A stretch of 64,000 nucleotides of DNA from positions 1,240,001 to 1,304,000 of the forward strand of contig NZ_JAPEPW010000002.1 in NCBI RefSeq assembly GCF_026339955.1, read 5' to 3'. A program made the position numbers and the translations under genes. This DNA is from Streptomyces sp. NBC_01549 (GTDB lineage: Bacteria; Actinomycetota; Actinomycetes; Streptomycetales; Streptomycetaceae). Shown piece by piece: positions 49,858 to 58,721 of this stretch. Each line of letters opens with the position of its first letter. The stretch's first letter is position 1. The notes beneath the pieces are model-generated. The model was not told the origin of the DNA, did not search any database, and saw only the letters and a program-made list of their open reading frames with translations.

Positions 49858-50612
49858 GGCTTCTCGGTCAGCCACAGACGGTTTCCGTTCACTTCACTGG
49901 CGGGCCGCGACCAGACGCCGGCGATGGCCTCGGCCAGATCCTCGACGTCCGTGAAGCCCGCGAACTTCGCGTTCGGGCGCTCGGCGCGCATCGCGTCGTG
50001 CACCAGTGCCTTGACCACCAGGATGGCAGCCGCGGAAGTCGGGCCCTGCTCGCCCCCGGCCTTGCGGAAGTAGTCGGCCATGGCCAGCGTCCACGCCTCG
50101 GCCGCGGCCTTGGCGGCGGAGTAGGCGGCGTTGCCCGCGGTGGGCTTGCTCGCGCCGGCGGCGCTGATCAGGAGGTACCGGCCGCGGTCGCTGCGCTGCA
50201 GCGCCTCGTGGAAGGCGAGGGAGGTGTTCTGCACCGTGCGGATGAGCAGCAGCTCGAGGAAGTCCCAGTCGTCGAGGCTCGTCCTGGTGAAGGTCTCGCT
50301 GCCCCGCCAGCCGCCGACCAGGTGGACCAGGCCGTCGACGTGGCCGAAGTCCTTCTCGACGCGGATGGCCCAGTCGCGGGTCGACTGCAGGTCGAGCAGG
50401 TCGACCGTGTCGCCGACGACGGTGGCGCCGCCGTGCCCGTAGCGAGCCGCGTCCACGGCCTCCGCGAGCCGCTCGGGGTCGTTGTCCGAGCCGATGACGG
50501 TCGCGCCCGCGTCGGCGAGCCGGGCCAGCGTCGCGCGCCCGGCGGGTCCACCCGCTCCGGCGACCGCGATCACCGCGCCGCTGAGAGGTCCGTTGCCGTT
50601 TCCGTGTGACAT
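49854..50612 (-). CDS. Short-chain dehydrogenase/reductase
   Basis: 252 aa from ATG 50612, after GGAGGCGAAG. Rossmann nucleotide site VAGAGGPAGRATL, then VHLVGGWRG (NAG-like position), catalytic Ser in LLISAAGAS and YxxxK in AAYSAAKAAAEAW. NAD(P)-dependent oxidoreductase of unknown substrate. Middle gene of the operon; four-base overlap with the lyase and 35 bp after DUF6421. Confidence 0.88.
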   Translation of the reverse strand: MSHGNGNGPLSGAVIAVAGAGGPAGRATLARLADAGATVIGSDNDPERLAEAVDAARYGHGGATVVGDTVDLLDLQSTRDWAIRVEKDFGHVDGLVHLVGGWRGSETFTRTSLDDWDFLELLLIRTVQNTSLAFHEALQRSDRGRYLLISAAGASKPTAGNAAYSAAKAAAEAWTLAMADYFRKAGGEQGPTSAAAILVVKALVHDAMRAERPNAKFAGFTDVEDLAEAIAGVWSRPASEVNGNRLWLTEKP

Positions 50613-50647
50613 CGCCTTCGCCTCCTGAACATCCCCGGTACGAGCGC

Positions 50648-52045
50648 TCACGCGGCGGCCCGCTGGGCGCTCGTCGCGGTGATGCCCTTGGTGGAGGCGA
50701 TCACGTTCTTCAGCTTCTTGGAGAGCGCCTCATAGAACATGCTCAGCGGAAACTCGTCCGGAAGCACGTCGTCGACGAGCTTACGGGGCGGCTGGGTCAG
50801 GTCGAGGGCATCGGGGCCCTTGGCCCAGCGCGAGCCGGGGTGCGGGGCGAGATAGGTGGAGACGAGCTCGTACGCCTTGAACCAGTGGACGAGCTTGGGA
50901 CGGTCGATGCCCGCCCGGTAGAGGTCCTCGATCTCGGCGCACAGCTGGTTGGTGATCTGCGGGGCGCGCTGCCAGTCGATGTGCAGCTTGTTGTCGGTCC
51001 AGCGGACGACGTCGTGCTGGTGCAGATAAGCGAAGAGGAGCTGGCCGCCGAGACCGTCGTAGTTGCGGACGCGGTCGCCGGTGACGGGGAAGCGGAACAT
51101 CCGGTCGAAGAGCACCGCGTACTGCACGTCACGGCCGTGCTGGTGTCCCTCGGCCTCCAGCTTCACGGCCTCCTTGAAGGCGGTGAGGTCGCAGCGCAGC
51201 TCCTCGAGGCCGTACATCCAGAACGGCTGGCGCTGCTTGATCATGAACGGGTCGAACGGCAGGTCGCCGTGGCTGTGGGTGCGGTCGTGGACCATGTCCC
51301 ACAGCACGAAGGCCTGCTCGCAGCGCTCCTGGTCATGGACCATCGCGGCGATGTCCTCGGGCAGCTGAAGGCCCAGGACGTCCACGGCCGCGTCGGTGAC
51401 GGCGCGGAAGCGGGCGGCCTCCCGGTCGCAGAAGATGCCACCCCAGGAGAATCGTTCCGGCGCCTCGCGCACGGCGATCGTCTCCGGGAAGAGGACGGCC
51501 GAGTTGGTGTCGTAGCCCGCCGTGAAGTCCTCGAAGGTGATACCGCAGAACAGCGGGTTGTCGTAGCGGGTGCGCTCCAGCTCCGCCAGCCACTCCGGCC
51601 AGACCATGCGCAGCACGACCGCCTCGAAGTTGCGGTCCAGGTTGCCGTTCTGCGTGTACATCGGGAAGACGACCAGGTGCTGGAGGCCGTCCTCGCGGTG
51701 CGCCGCGGGCTGGAAGGCCAGCAGGGAGTCCAGGAAGTCGGGCACCTGGAACCCGCCGTCGGCCCAGCGGCGCAGGTCCTTCACGAGCGCCTCGTGGTAC
51801 TCGGCGTCATGCGGCAGCAGCGGGGCGAGCCGCTCGACGGCGTCTATGGCACGGCGTACGGCCAGATCGACATCGGCCGTGTCCGGGGCACCCTCGGCCT
51901 CGAAGTCGATCGACCCGTCCTTGGACTGCCAGGGCCGGATCTCCTCCACGGCATCCTTGAGCACGGGCCAAGCCGGGTGCTCCACCACCCTGCCCACGGG
52001 AGGAACCTGCTCCTCCACACCCACTGGCACAAGAATTTCCGTCAT
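50648..52045 (-). CDS. DUF6421 family protein
   Basis: 465 aa, starting MTEILVPVGVEEQ after GGAGGGTGAGAG. A large, mostly helical soluble protein with many conserved polar and metal-ligand-like residues (HDRTHSHGDLPFDPFMIKQR; HQHGRDVQYAVLFDRMFRF; YLHQHDVVRWTDNKLHID). No signal or membrane segment. Members are actinobacterial and typically precede SDR and PLP-lyase genes; function is unknown to me. The His/Asp-rich centre hints at a metal enzyme. First gene of the operon. Confidence 0.85.
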   Translation of the reverse strand: MTEILVPVGVEEQVPPVGRVVEHPAWPVLKDAVEEIRPWQSKDGSIDFEAEGAPDTADVDLAVRRAIDAVERLAPLLPHDAEYHEALVKDLRRWADGGFQVPDFLDSLLAFQPAAHREDGLQHLVVFPMYTQNGNLDRNFEAVVLRMVWPEWLAELERTRYDNPLFCGITFEDFTAGYDTNSAVLFPETIAVREAPERFSWGGIFCDREAARFRAVTDAAVDVLGLQLPEDIAAMVHDQERCEQAFVLWDMVHDRTHSHGDLPFDPFMIKQRQPFWMYGLEELRCDLTAFKEAVKLEAEGHQHGRDVQYAVLFDRMFRFPVTGDRVRNYDGLGGQLLFAYLHQHDVVRWTDNKLHIDWQRAPQITNQLCAEIEDLYRAGIDRPKLVHWFKAYELVSTYLAPHPGSRWAKGPDALDLTQPPRKLVDDVLPDEFPLSMFYEALSKKLKNVIASTKGITATSAQRAAA

Positions 52046-52471
52046 CTCTCACCCTCCACGGGAGAACCTCGCGTATGCACACCGTATGTATACGAGGTTC
52101 CTTCCCGCAAGGGGAGACTCGATAGATTATCCTGCACCACCCCTACCTTCACCGCTCTTTTTCCTGTCTGACACCGTAGAGTCGATTACTTCCGCTGTGC
52201 GCCGCCGGGTAAACGGGCATCCGTGCAAGCACCGGGAAGTGGCAGGAGCAACGACTCGGGGACGCTCGAGGTCAACCGCCGGGAGACTCGCCCACGCCCG
52301 GGTGACACACCGCGGCGGCACCGGCCCGCTCTCCCCTTGCGGCAGACACGCCCTGCCCGGCGTACGAGCGGGTACATCCAGTGGCGGGACGATTAGGCTG
52401 CGGCCTTGCCGCGTGGGTGCCGCCGAAACCACGCGCGAGCCGAGCCGCCGTCGACGGAAGCGAGTCGAATC
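52046..52471. other. Divergent intergenic region, DUF6421 / glycerophosphodiesterase
   Basis: 426 bp without a gene I can support. Near the DUF6421 start it holds a less GC-rich patch with GTATAC (52084-52095 region) and CGAGGTTC repeats that likely form that gene's promoter. The rest (52190-52460) shows no clear structure. Confidence 0.45.
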
Positions 52472-53155
52472 TTGAACTTCCTCACCATCGGTCATCGCGG
52501 AGTGATGGGTGTCGAACCCGAGAACACCCTCCGTTCCTTCATCGCCGCCCAGCACGCGGGCCTCGACCTGATCGAACTCGATCTGCATCTGAGCAAGGAC
52601 GGCGCGCTGGTCGTCATGCACGACGCGGACGTGGACCGTACGACCGACGGTTCGGGGCCGATCGCCGAGTTGACCCTCGCCGAGCTGCGCACCCTGGACA
52701 CCGGGCACGGTGAGCGCGTGCCCGTCTTCGAAGAGGTCCTGGACGCCGTCAGCGCGCCGCTGCAGGCCGAGATCAAGGACACGGCGGCGGCGCGGGCGCT
52801 CGCCGAGGTGATGCACCGGCGCGATCTGGTGGGGCGTGTCGAGGTGTCGTCGTTCCACGACGAGGCGATCACCGAGATCACCCGGCTCGTACCGGGCGTC
52901 CGCACGGCGCTCATCGCGAGCCGCTATGGCACCGATGTCGTGGACCGCGCCGTGGAGGCCGGGGCCGCCACCGTCTGCCTCAACATCCGCCGGCTGACCC
53001 TGGAGGTCGTCGAGCACGCCCGTAAGGCCGATCTCAGGATCATCGGCTGGGTGGTGAACACCCAGGACCACCTGCGGCTGGTACGCGCCCTGGAACTGGA
53101 CGGCGCGACCACCGACTACCCCCAGATCAAACGCACCGGCCGCTTCACGGCCTGA
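52472..53155 (+). CDS. Glycerophosphodiester phosphodiesterase
   Basis: 227 aa from TTG 52472 (NFLTIGHRG), preceded by GGAAG. Catalytic signature: GHRGVMGVEPENTLRSFIAA, IELDLHLSKDGALVVMHDAD, DRTTDGSG and QAEIKD. A cytosolic GDPD of bacterial type, cleaving deacylated phospholipids to glycerol-3-phosphate and an alcohol. No signal peptide. Confidence 0.92.
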   Translation: MNFLTIGHRGVMGVEPENTLRSFIAAQHAGLDLIELDLHLSKDGALVVMHDADVDRTTDGSGPIAELTLAELRTLDTGHGERVPVFEEVLDAVSAPLQAEIKDTAAARALAEVMHRRDLVGRVEVSSFHDEAITEITRLVPGVRTALIASRYGTDVVDRAVEAGAATVCLNIRRLTLEVVEHARKADLRIIGWVVNTQDHLRLVRALELDGATTDYPQIKRTGRFTA

Positions 53156-53170
53156 GGATCACTCCGGCGG

Positions 53171-53713
53171 TTACGCCAGGGGCTTGACCAGCAGCTCGAA
53201 CTGCAGGTCGGCGCGCTGCGGAATGCCGAAGCGCTCGTCGCCGTACGGGAAGGGCGTCATCTGTCCCGTACGGCGGTAGCCGCGGCGCTCGTACCAGGCG
53301 ATGAGGTCGTCGCGTACGGAGATCACGGTCATGTGCATCTCCGCGACCCCCCACGTCTCGCGGGCGTGCCGCTCCGCCTCGGCGATGATGACCTTGCCGA
53401 GGCCGCCGCCCTGGAGAGCGGGGCTGACCGCGAACATGCCGAAGTAGGCGTGGTCGCCGCGGTGTTCGAGCTGGCAGCAGGCGGCGACGACGCCGTCGCG
53501 CTCCACGGTCAGCAGGCGGCTGTCCGGCGACTTGATGACGGCGAGCACGCCCTCCGGGTCGGTCCGCTGCCCTTCCAGGATGTCCGCCTCCGTGGTCCAG
53601 CCGGTCCGGCTGGAGTCCCCGCGGTAGGCCGACTCGATCAGCACGACGAGGGCGTCCACATCGGCGTCGGTGGCGGCGCGGAAGGTCAGTCCGGTGGAGG
53701 CGGCGGTGTCCAT
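53171..53713 (-). CDS. GNAT family N-acetyltransferase
   Basis: 180 aa. The GNAT fold starts FRAATDADVDALVVLIESA; the acetyl-CoA loop is FAVSPALQGGGLGKVIIAEA (Q/R-x-x-G-x-G/A type) and the last helix VISVRDDLIAWYERRGYRRT. Substrate unknown. Convergent with the glycerophosphodiesterase and divergent from the VOC gene. Confidence 0.9.
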   Translation of the reverse strand: MDTAASTGLTFRAATDADVDALVVLIESAYRGDSSRTGWTTEADILEGQRTDPEGVLAVIKSPDSRLLTVERDGVVAACCQLEHRGDHAYFGMFAVSPALQGGGLGKVIIAEAERHARETWGVAEMHMTVISVRDDLIAWYERRGYRRTGQMTPFPYGDERFGIPQRADLQFELLVKPLA

Positions 53714-53796
53714 GGAACGGTTCTCCGAAATCTCAGGCGCGGCACGGGCACCGCTGAGCGTAACGCCCCTGTTGTCGACCCCCTAGGCTCCGGGGC

Positions 53797-54189
53797 ATGG
53801 TGCATGTACTGAGCAGCCGGATCCTTCTGCGGCCCACCGACCCGGAGCGCTCCCGGTCCTTCTACGGCGAGCGGCTGGGCCTCGCCGTCCACCGGGAGTT
53901 CGGGACCGGCCCCGAGCGCGGCACGGTCTACTTCCTGGGCGGCGGTTTCCTGGAGGTCTCGGGCCGCTCCGAGACCCCGCCCTCGCCCGCGCTCAAGCTG
54001 TGGCTCCAGGTGGCCGACGCCGACGCGGCGTACGAGGAGCTGGTGGCGGCCGGGGTCGACATCCTCCGTCCGCCGCTGAAGGAGCCGTGGGGGCTGATCG
54101 AGATGTGGATCGCGGATCCGGACGGTACCGAGATCGTGCTCGTGGAGATCCCGGCGGATCATCCGCTGCGCTACCGCCCCGGAATCTGA
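53797..54189 (+). CDS. VOC (glyoxalase/bleomycin-resistance) superfamily protein
   Basis: 130 aa with one VOC module pair: SSRILLRPTDPERSRSFYGE at the start and WGLIEMWIADPDGTEIVLVE at the end, with metal-site-like Glu at the latter. Could be a lyase, dioxygenase-like or ligand-binding protein. Ninety-two bp before a second VOC gene. Confidence 0.85.
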   Translation: MVHVLSSRILLRPTDPERSRSFYGERLGLAVHREFGTGPERGTVYFLGGGFLEVSGRSETPPSPALKLWLQVADADAAYEELVAAGVDILRPPLKEPWGLIEMWIADPDGTEIVLVEIPADHPLRYRPGI

Positions 54190-54281
54190 GAGCGCGGAGC
54201 CCTCCGCCGAATAGCCACGGCCGGGGCACGGGCATAGCGTGCTGGAGGGGGCCTGGCCTGGCGGAAGGGCGGAGGAACGTC

Positions 54282-55046
54282 ATGAAGCTCGACAAGCCGG
54301 TGACCGGCGGGCCGTGCTGGACCGAGCTCGGGACCAGTGATCTGGAGGCCGCCAAGCGCTTCTACGCCGATCTGTTCGGCTGGCGCCCGGAGACCGATCC
54401 ACGCCAGGAGGCGGGCGGGTACACGGTCGCGCACCTCGGCGACGCGCCGGTCGCGGCGATCTCCCCGCTGTACCAGGAGTCGCAGCCGGTGGCCTGGAAC
54501 GTGTCGTTCGCGGTGGCCGACGCGGATGCTGCCGTGGACGCGGTGCAGGCCGCGGGCGGCACGGTCGTCCTGGGCCCGATGGACGTGTTCGACGTGGGTC
54601 GTTTCGCGGTGGCGTTCGACCCGACCGGCGCGGCCTTCCAGCTGTGGCAGGCGCGGGCATTCCCGGGCGCGGGACTGTTCAACGCGCCCGGCGCGCTCGG
54701 CTGGGTGGAGTTGCTGACGCGCGCCCCGGACCGGGCCGTCGAGTTCTACACCACGGTGTTCGGCTGGACCGTGAACCCCTCCGAGCACTACACGCAGTGG
54801 GGCATCGACGGGGCCGACTTCGGCGGCATGGTGACGATGGACGACAACTTCCCGCACGCGGTGCCGCCGCACTGGCTGCCCTACTTCGCCGTCGAGGACG
54901 TGGACGCCACCGCGAACGCCGCCGTCGGGGCGGGCGGCAGCATTCTCATGGAGCCCACGTCCGTGCCGGACGGCCCCCGGATCGCCGTACTGCGGGACCC
55001 GCAAGGGGCGTTCTTCGGGGTTCACGTGGCGGGCGAGGAGGGCTAG
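54282..55046 (+). CDS. Two-module VOC family protein
   Basis: 254 aa from ATG 54282, after GGAGGAACGTC. Two tandem VOC modules: PCWTELGTSDLEAAKRFYAD (about 10-125) and LGWVELLTRAPDRAVEFYTT (about 138-250), each ending in a DPTGA/DPQGA turn. Related actinobacterial proteins include hydroxylase-like and stress proteins of unknown activity. Same direction as the previous VOC gene. Confidence 0.87.
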   Translation: MKLDKPVTGGPCWTELGTSDLEAAKRFYADLFGWRPETDPRQEAGGYTVAHLGDAPVAAISPLYQESQPVAWNVSFAVADADAAVDAVQAAGGTVVLGPMDVFDVGRFAVAFDPTGAAFQLWQARAFPGAGLFNAPGALGWVELLTRAPDRAVEFYTTVFGWTVNPSEHYTQWGIDGADFGGMVTMDDNFPHAVPPHWLPYFAVEDVDATANAAVGAGGSILMEPTSVPDGPRIAVLRDPQGAFFGVHVAGEEG

Positions 55047-55065
55047 CCGGACCCTCGAGCGGAAC

Positions 55066-57630
55066 TCATGCCAGGGGTGTCACCGCCACCTGGTCGATGA
55101 CGGGCGCGTACGCGGAGCGCTGTTGGTGGGCGTTGGTGGTGTCGCCGTCGAAGTCGGGCCGTTCGTCGGCGGTGAAGGTGAGGGTGTTGGTGCCCTCGTT
55201 CAGGGTGACGGGGACGGTGAGGTCCCAGAAGTTGTTGAAGTGGAAGGTGGTGGGGAAGAGGATCCGCCGCGCCGGCGCTCCGTTGACGGACAGGTCCGCG
55301 TGACGGCAGACCGGATCAGGGTTGTAGTGGGTGGCCGGGGGCTGCTCGCCGTTGGAGTAGCGGACGGTCAGGGCATGGCGTCCGGTGTGCGCCGCCGCGA
55401 CGGTCAGGGTGAGGGCGTTGTCCGGCCCCCTGCCGATTCCCTCGACCGCCTTGCCGCCGGTGGCGAAGGTGTGGGCGCCCGTGACCCTGGCCTCGCCCGT
55501 CACCGTCCCTTCTTCGGCGGGGTACACGGTGGTCCTGAGGTGCCCGGTGCCCGGCCCCACGCGCAGCCGGTCGAGGACGAGGCGCTCCGAAGCGCCTGTC
55601 ACCGTCAGCTTGTTGATGCCGCCGGAGAGGAACAGTGGGAGCCCGCCCCGGTCGAGGCCCCCCATCTCTTCCCCGTTGACCGTCAACACCCCGTCTCCCG
55701 CGTCGAGCTGATCGACCGTCACAAGTGCCTCGCCGTCGGTGGTGGCGTGCGCCCAGAACGTGGCGGTACCTCCGCGCGGCAGCAGCGCGGCCCCCGGTCC
55801 GCAGGCGCCGCGATGCTCGTACGTCACATGGGCGCCGGCGCCGAGGCTCGCGTACGCGGCCTCGTACAGCGCCGGCGCGGTCACGTGGGTGTCCCGGAGG
55901 ACGAGGTCGATCCGGTCGATGATCGCGTCGCCCTTGGTGGCGCCGAGCGCCGGGTCCCGTGCGGACAGGGTGAGGGTGTGCGCGCCCGCCGTCAGCTCCA
56001 CCCGGGTGTCGGTGTGCCCCCAGACGACCGGCTTGTAGCCGAGGGGCAGGCGCAGCTCCTGGGGGTCCGCGCCGTCGACACGCAGGAACACGTTGGTGGG
56101 GCCCTGCTCCTTCACCAGTTCGTGGAGGTTGTGGGAGTTGGCGAAGACGCCGAGGTCGTACGTCCCGTCCTGCGGGACCTCGACGGAGAAGGCGAGGACG
56201 AGTTCGGAACCTGTGCGCAGGCCGCCGACGTGGTGGGTGCCCGAGGTGGCGAACCTGTCGACGTCGGAGGGGGATCCCTCGGGCCCGTTCCTCGAGTGAC
56301 CCTCGCCCGTGTGGCTCGCGTCCTGCGCGTGGTACGACCGGCGCCAGCCAATCGAGGGCGGCGCGAGGACCCTGTCGCCGCCGGGCGAGAGGATGAGCTC
56401 GTAGGCGGACATCTCGTCGAGGTCGGCGAGGGGGAGAACCACCCTGCCTACGTCGACCGGCAGTTCGAGGTCCTTGACGCGCAACGGCTGTGCCGAGGCG
56501 CCGACCTGGCCGGTCCACGGGATCTCGTGGAGTCTGGCGTGCACCGTGCTGCCGAAGATCTCGGCGGCGATGTTCTCGAAGACGATGTCCGCGGCGCCGG
56601 CGCCGCCGCCGAACAGGGCGCGGGCCTGACGCTTGTCGCGGTCGAGGGTGGCGACGCCCTGCAGGGTGTACTGGACGTTGGGGTGCGGCGCCCGCACCTG
56701 GACCGTGCGGCCGGACATCCGGCCGTAGGTGTGGAACAGCCACCACTGGCCGTTGCCCTTGTTCGCCTCGACCGCGGAGTCGTTGAGGTTGCCGTCGATG
56801 TTCCAGTACGCCATGTCGGCGTCGATCTTCGACTCCTCGATGGCGGAGATCCACTGGATCATCTGCCCGGGCACGGAGAGGTGGTAGTTGTGCGCGTACT
56901 CGTTGATGTTGACGGGGAGGGGACCGATTCCCAGGTCCCGCTCCATGGCGCGGTACTTGGCGACGTTCGTACGGATCGCGGCGGGCGTGGACAGTTCGTG
57001 CCAGGTCACCACGTCCGGGAGGACGTCGTGGGACTTGGCGAACTCCAGGAAGCCCCGTACCTCGTCGTAGAGGACGCAGGTGTTGGGACCCGCGATGCGC
57101 GCGTGTGGGTCGAGGCCCTTGATGAGGTGGTGGAGGTCCTTCCAGGCGGCGAAGTAGTGCCGCGGGTCGGTGTGCCAGGAGGTCTGGTCGTAGCTCCACT
57201 CCCCCGTGCCGAACATGTTCCCTTCGGGTTCGTTGAAGGGGACGTAGACGATGTGGGACTTGAGGGCGCCCATCGTCAGGACCTGCCTGACCTGCTTCTC
57301 CACCCTGGCCCGGTAGTCGGCGAGGCGTTCCTCGCCGGTGGCGCCGGGCCACTGGTAGGGGAAGCCGCGGTAGATGTCGGTCATGTAGAGGTAGACGTCC
57401 CTGCCACCGCCTTCCACGAAGGAGGGCAGGATTTCGAGGGCGTCGGCGCCGGGGTGCTGGGTGCCGTCCTGGGCCTTGGTCGACACCGTACGGACGTACA
57501 TGCCCTCGACCACGTTGCGGCTGGGGACTCCGTCGCCGTACAGGCCGTAGAGCGTGCCGCTCGCCCCGCCGTGGAAGGCGCCGGTGTCGGTGCCGAGGTC
57601 GATGGTGAGCGTCTCGGTGTCTGCTGCCAC
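55066..57630 (-). CDS. Clan GH-A glycoside hydrolase with three CBM35-like modules
   Basis: 854 aa from GTG 57630, just after GGAGG. The TIM-barrel part (1-330) has the GH-A acid/base motif VYVPFNEPEGN and candidate nucleophile VNINEYAHNYH, plus WHELSTPAAIR and AYWNIDGNLNDS. A beta-sandwich follows, then three jelly-roll modules (about 460-600, 600-720, 720-854), the last with the clear CBM35 pattern YPAEEGTVTGEARVTGAH and FNNFWDLTVPVTLNEGTN. There is no signal peptide or Tat motif, odd for an enzyme with binding modules. The exact GH family and substrate are open. Confidence 0.85.
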   Translation of the reverse strand: MAADTETLTIDLGTDTGAFHGGASGTLYGLYGDGVPSRNVVEGMYVRTVSTKAQDGTQHPGADALEILPSFVEGGGRDVYLYMTDIYRGFPYQWPGATGEERLADYRARVEKQVRQVLTMGALKSHIVYVPFNEPEGNMFGTGEWSYDQTSWHTDPRHYFAAWKDLHHLIKGLDPHARIAGPNTCVLYDEVRGFLEFAKSHDVLPDVVTWHELSTPAAIRTNVAKYRAMERDLGIGPLPVNINEYAHNYHLSVPGQMIQWISAIEESKIDADMAYWNIDGNLNDSAVEANKGNGQWWLFHTYGRMSGRTVQVRAPHPNVQYTLQGVATLDRDKRQARALFGGGAGAADIVFENIAAEIFGSTVHARLHEIPWTGQVGASAQPLRVKDLELPVDVGRVVLPLADLDEMSAYELILSPGGDRVLAPPSIGWRRSYHAQDASHTGEGHSRNGPEGSPSDVDRFATSGTHHVGGLRTGSELVLAFSVEVPQDGTYDLGVFANSHNLHELVKEQGPTNVFLRVDGADPQELRLPLGYKPVVWGHTDTRVELTAGAHTLTLSARDPALGATKGDAIIDRIDLVLRDTHVTAPALYEAAYASLGAGAHVTYEHRGACGPGAALLPRGGTATFWAHATTDGEALVTVDQLDAGDGVLTVNGEEMGGLDRGGLPLFLSGGINKLTVTGASERLVLDRLRVGPGTGHLRTTVYPAEEGTVTGEARVTGAHTFATGGKAVEGIGRGPDNALTLTVAAAHTGRHALTVRYSNGEQPPATHYNPDPVCRHADLSVNGAPARRILFPTTFHFNNFWDLTVPVTLNEGTNTLTFTADERPDFDGDTTNAHQQRSAYAPVIDQVAVTPLA

Positions 57631-57700
57631 TGCGCCTCCGCGGTCGCTCTCATTGTTCGATATTCCGTGCGTCAGCCGGAACCACGAACCAGGCGAGCTG

Positions 57701-57730
57701 AACGTAGGAGCGGCGCGCGGGTCGTGTCAA
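57701..57730 (-). promoter_or_regulatory. Vegetative promoter of the GH-A gene
   Basis: TTGACA (57730-57725) and TACGTT (57706-57701), 18 bp apart, giving a start near 57694 and a ~65-nt leader. The leader contains ATATCGAACAAT (57652-57663), also seen before the sugar importer. Confidence 0.7.
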
Positions 57731-57770
57731 CGGCGAACGACCGCGAAGTACGCGGGGCCCCGGGCTCGGC

Positions 57771-58721
57771 TCAGACGTGTGGCATCCCCAGACGGCCTTC
57801 GAGCTGGCCGAGCAACTCACCCAGCAGGTGGGCGAGTTCACGTTGGCGGGCGAGGTCGATCCCGGACAGGGCCGTCGTCTCGTAGGCGAGCTGCTGGGGC
57901 AGGACGGCGTCGACGAGGTCGCGCCCCGCGTCGGTGAGCCGGACGTGCGCGACCCGGCGGTCGCGGGTGTCACCGCGGCGCTCGACCAGGCCGCGCTCCG
58001 TCAGTTGCTTGAGGCGCTTGGTGACGGCGGCGCCGGAGGCGAACGTCTCCCGGGCGATCTCGCTGGGGGTCAGCTCGTGACCGGTGCGGCGCAGGGTCCC
58101 GAGGACGTCGAACTCCGGACGGGTGAGCCCGGCCCGGCGCAACGGGGCGTCCTCGGCCTGCTGGAGCAGCGCGGCCGAGCGGTTGATGCGGCCGATGATC
58201 TCCATCGGCCCGGTGTCGATCCCGGGGTGTACGGCCTGCCACTGCCGCACCACGGCGGCCATGGTGTCGACCGGGGGCGGGGTGCCGGCGGGCGCCGCGG
58301 TGGGGGTGCCTTGGAAGGCCGGGGCGCCGTGGGGGGCTGGGGTGCCCGCAAGGGCCGGGGTGCCCGTGGGTGCCAGGGTGCCCGTGGGTGCGGCAGCAGG
58401 CCGTCGAGCCGGGGGATTCCCGCCTCCGTCTCCGCCGGCCGGGACACCGGTGCCGGACTCGGCGGACATGCCCGCGTGACCCTGCGCCGGGGCAGACCCC
58501 CGCGGCGATCCGTCCGCATCCGCCACTGCCCCAACCCGGACACCGGCGTCCCCCGCGCGTGCGGACGCGGAACCCGACTCCGTCGACGCGGCCGGACCCA
58601 CCGCGGAGGTGCCCGCCGGGATCGTCTGCCCTCGCGGCGCACCGCGCCGAGGGGTCGCCGGCGTCGGAGTACCGCTTTCGCCGAGTGCCGCGTCCGTCGC
58701 GCGCCCATCCGCTGCCGTCAT
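57771..58721 (-). CDS. MarR regulator with long disordered N-terminal extension
   Basis: 316 aa from ATG 58721, overlapping the FUSC stop (ATGA), so translation is coupled. Residues 1-153 are low-complexity Ala/Pro/Gly/Thr (for example APTGTLAPTGTPALAGTPAP) with no fold. The MarR domain follows: INRSAALLQQAEDAPLRRAG, FDVLGTLRRTGHELTPSEIA, FASGAAVTKRLKQLTERGLV, ERRGDTRDRRVAHVRLT. An internal ATG at about 58263 would give a normal-length MarR. It likely regulates its own operon with the FUSC transporter. Confidence 0.85.
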   Translation of the reverse strand: MTAADGRATDAALGESGTPTPATPRRGAPRGQTIPAGTSAVGPAASTESGSASARAGDAGVRVGAVADADGSPRGSAPAQGHAGMSAESGTGVPAGGDGGGNPPARRPAAAPTGTLAPTGTPALAGTPAPHGAPAFQGTPTAAPAGTPPPVDTMAAVVRQWQAVHPGIDTGPMEIIGRINRSAALLQQAEDAPLRRAGLTRPEFDVLGTLRRTGHELTPSEIARETFASGAAVTKRLKQLTERGLVERRGDTRDRRVAHVRLTDAGRDLVDAVLPQQLAYETTALSGIDLARQRELAHLLGELLGQLEGRLGMPHV

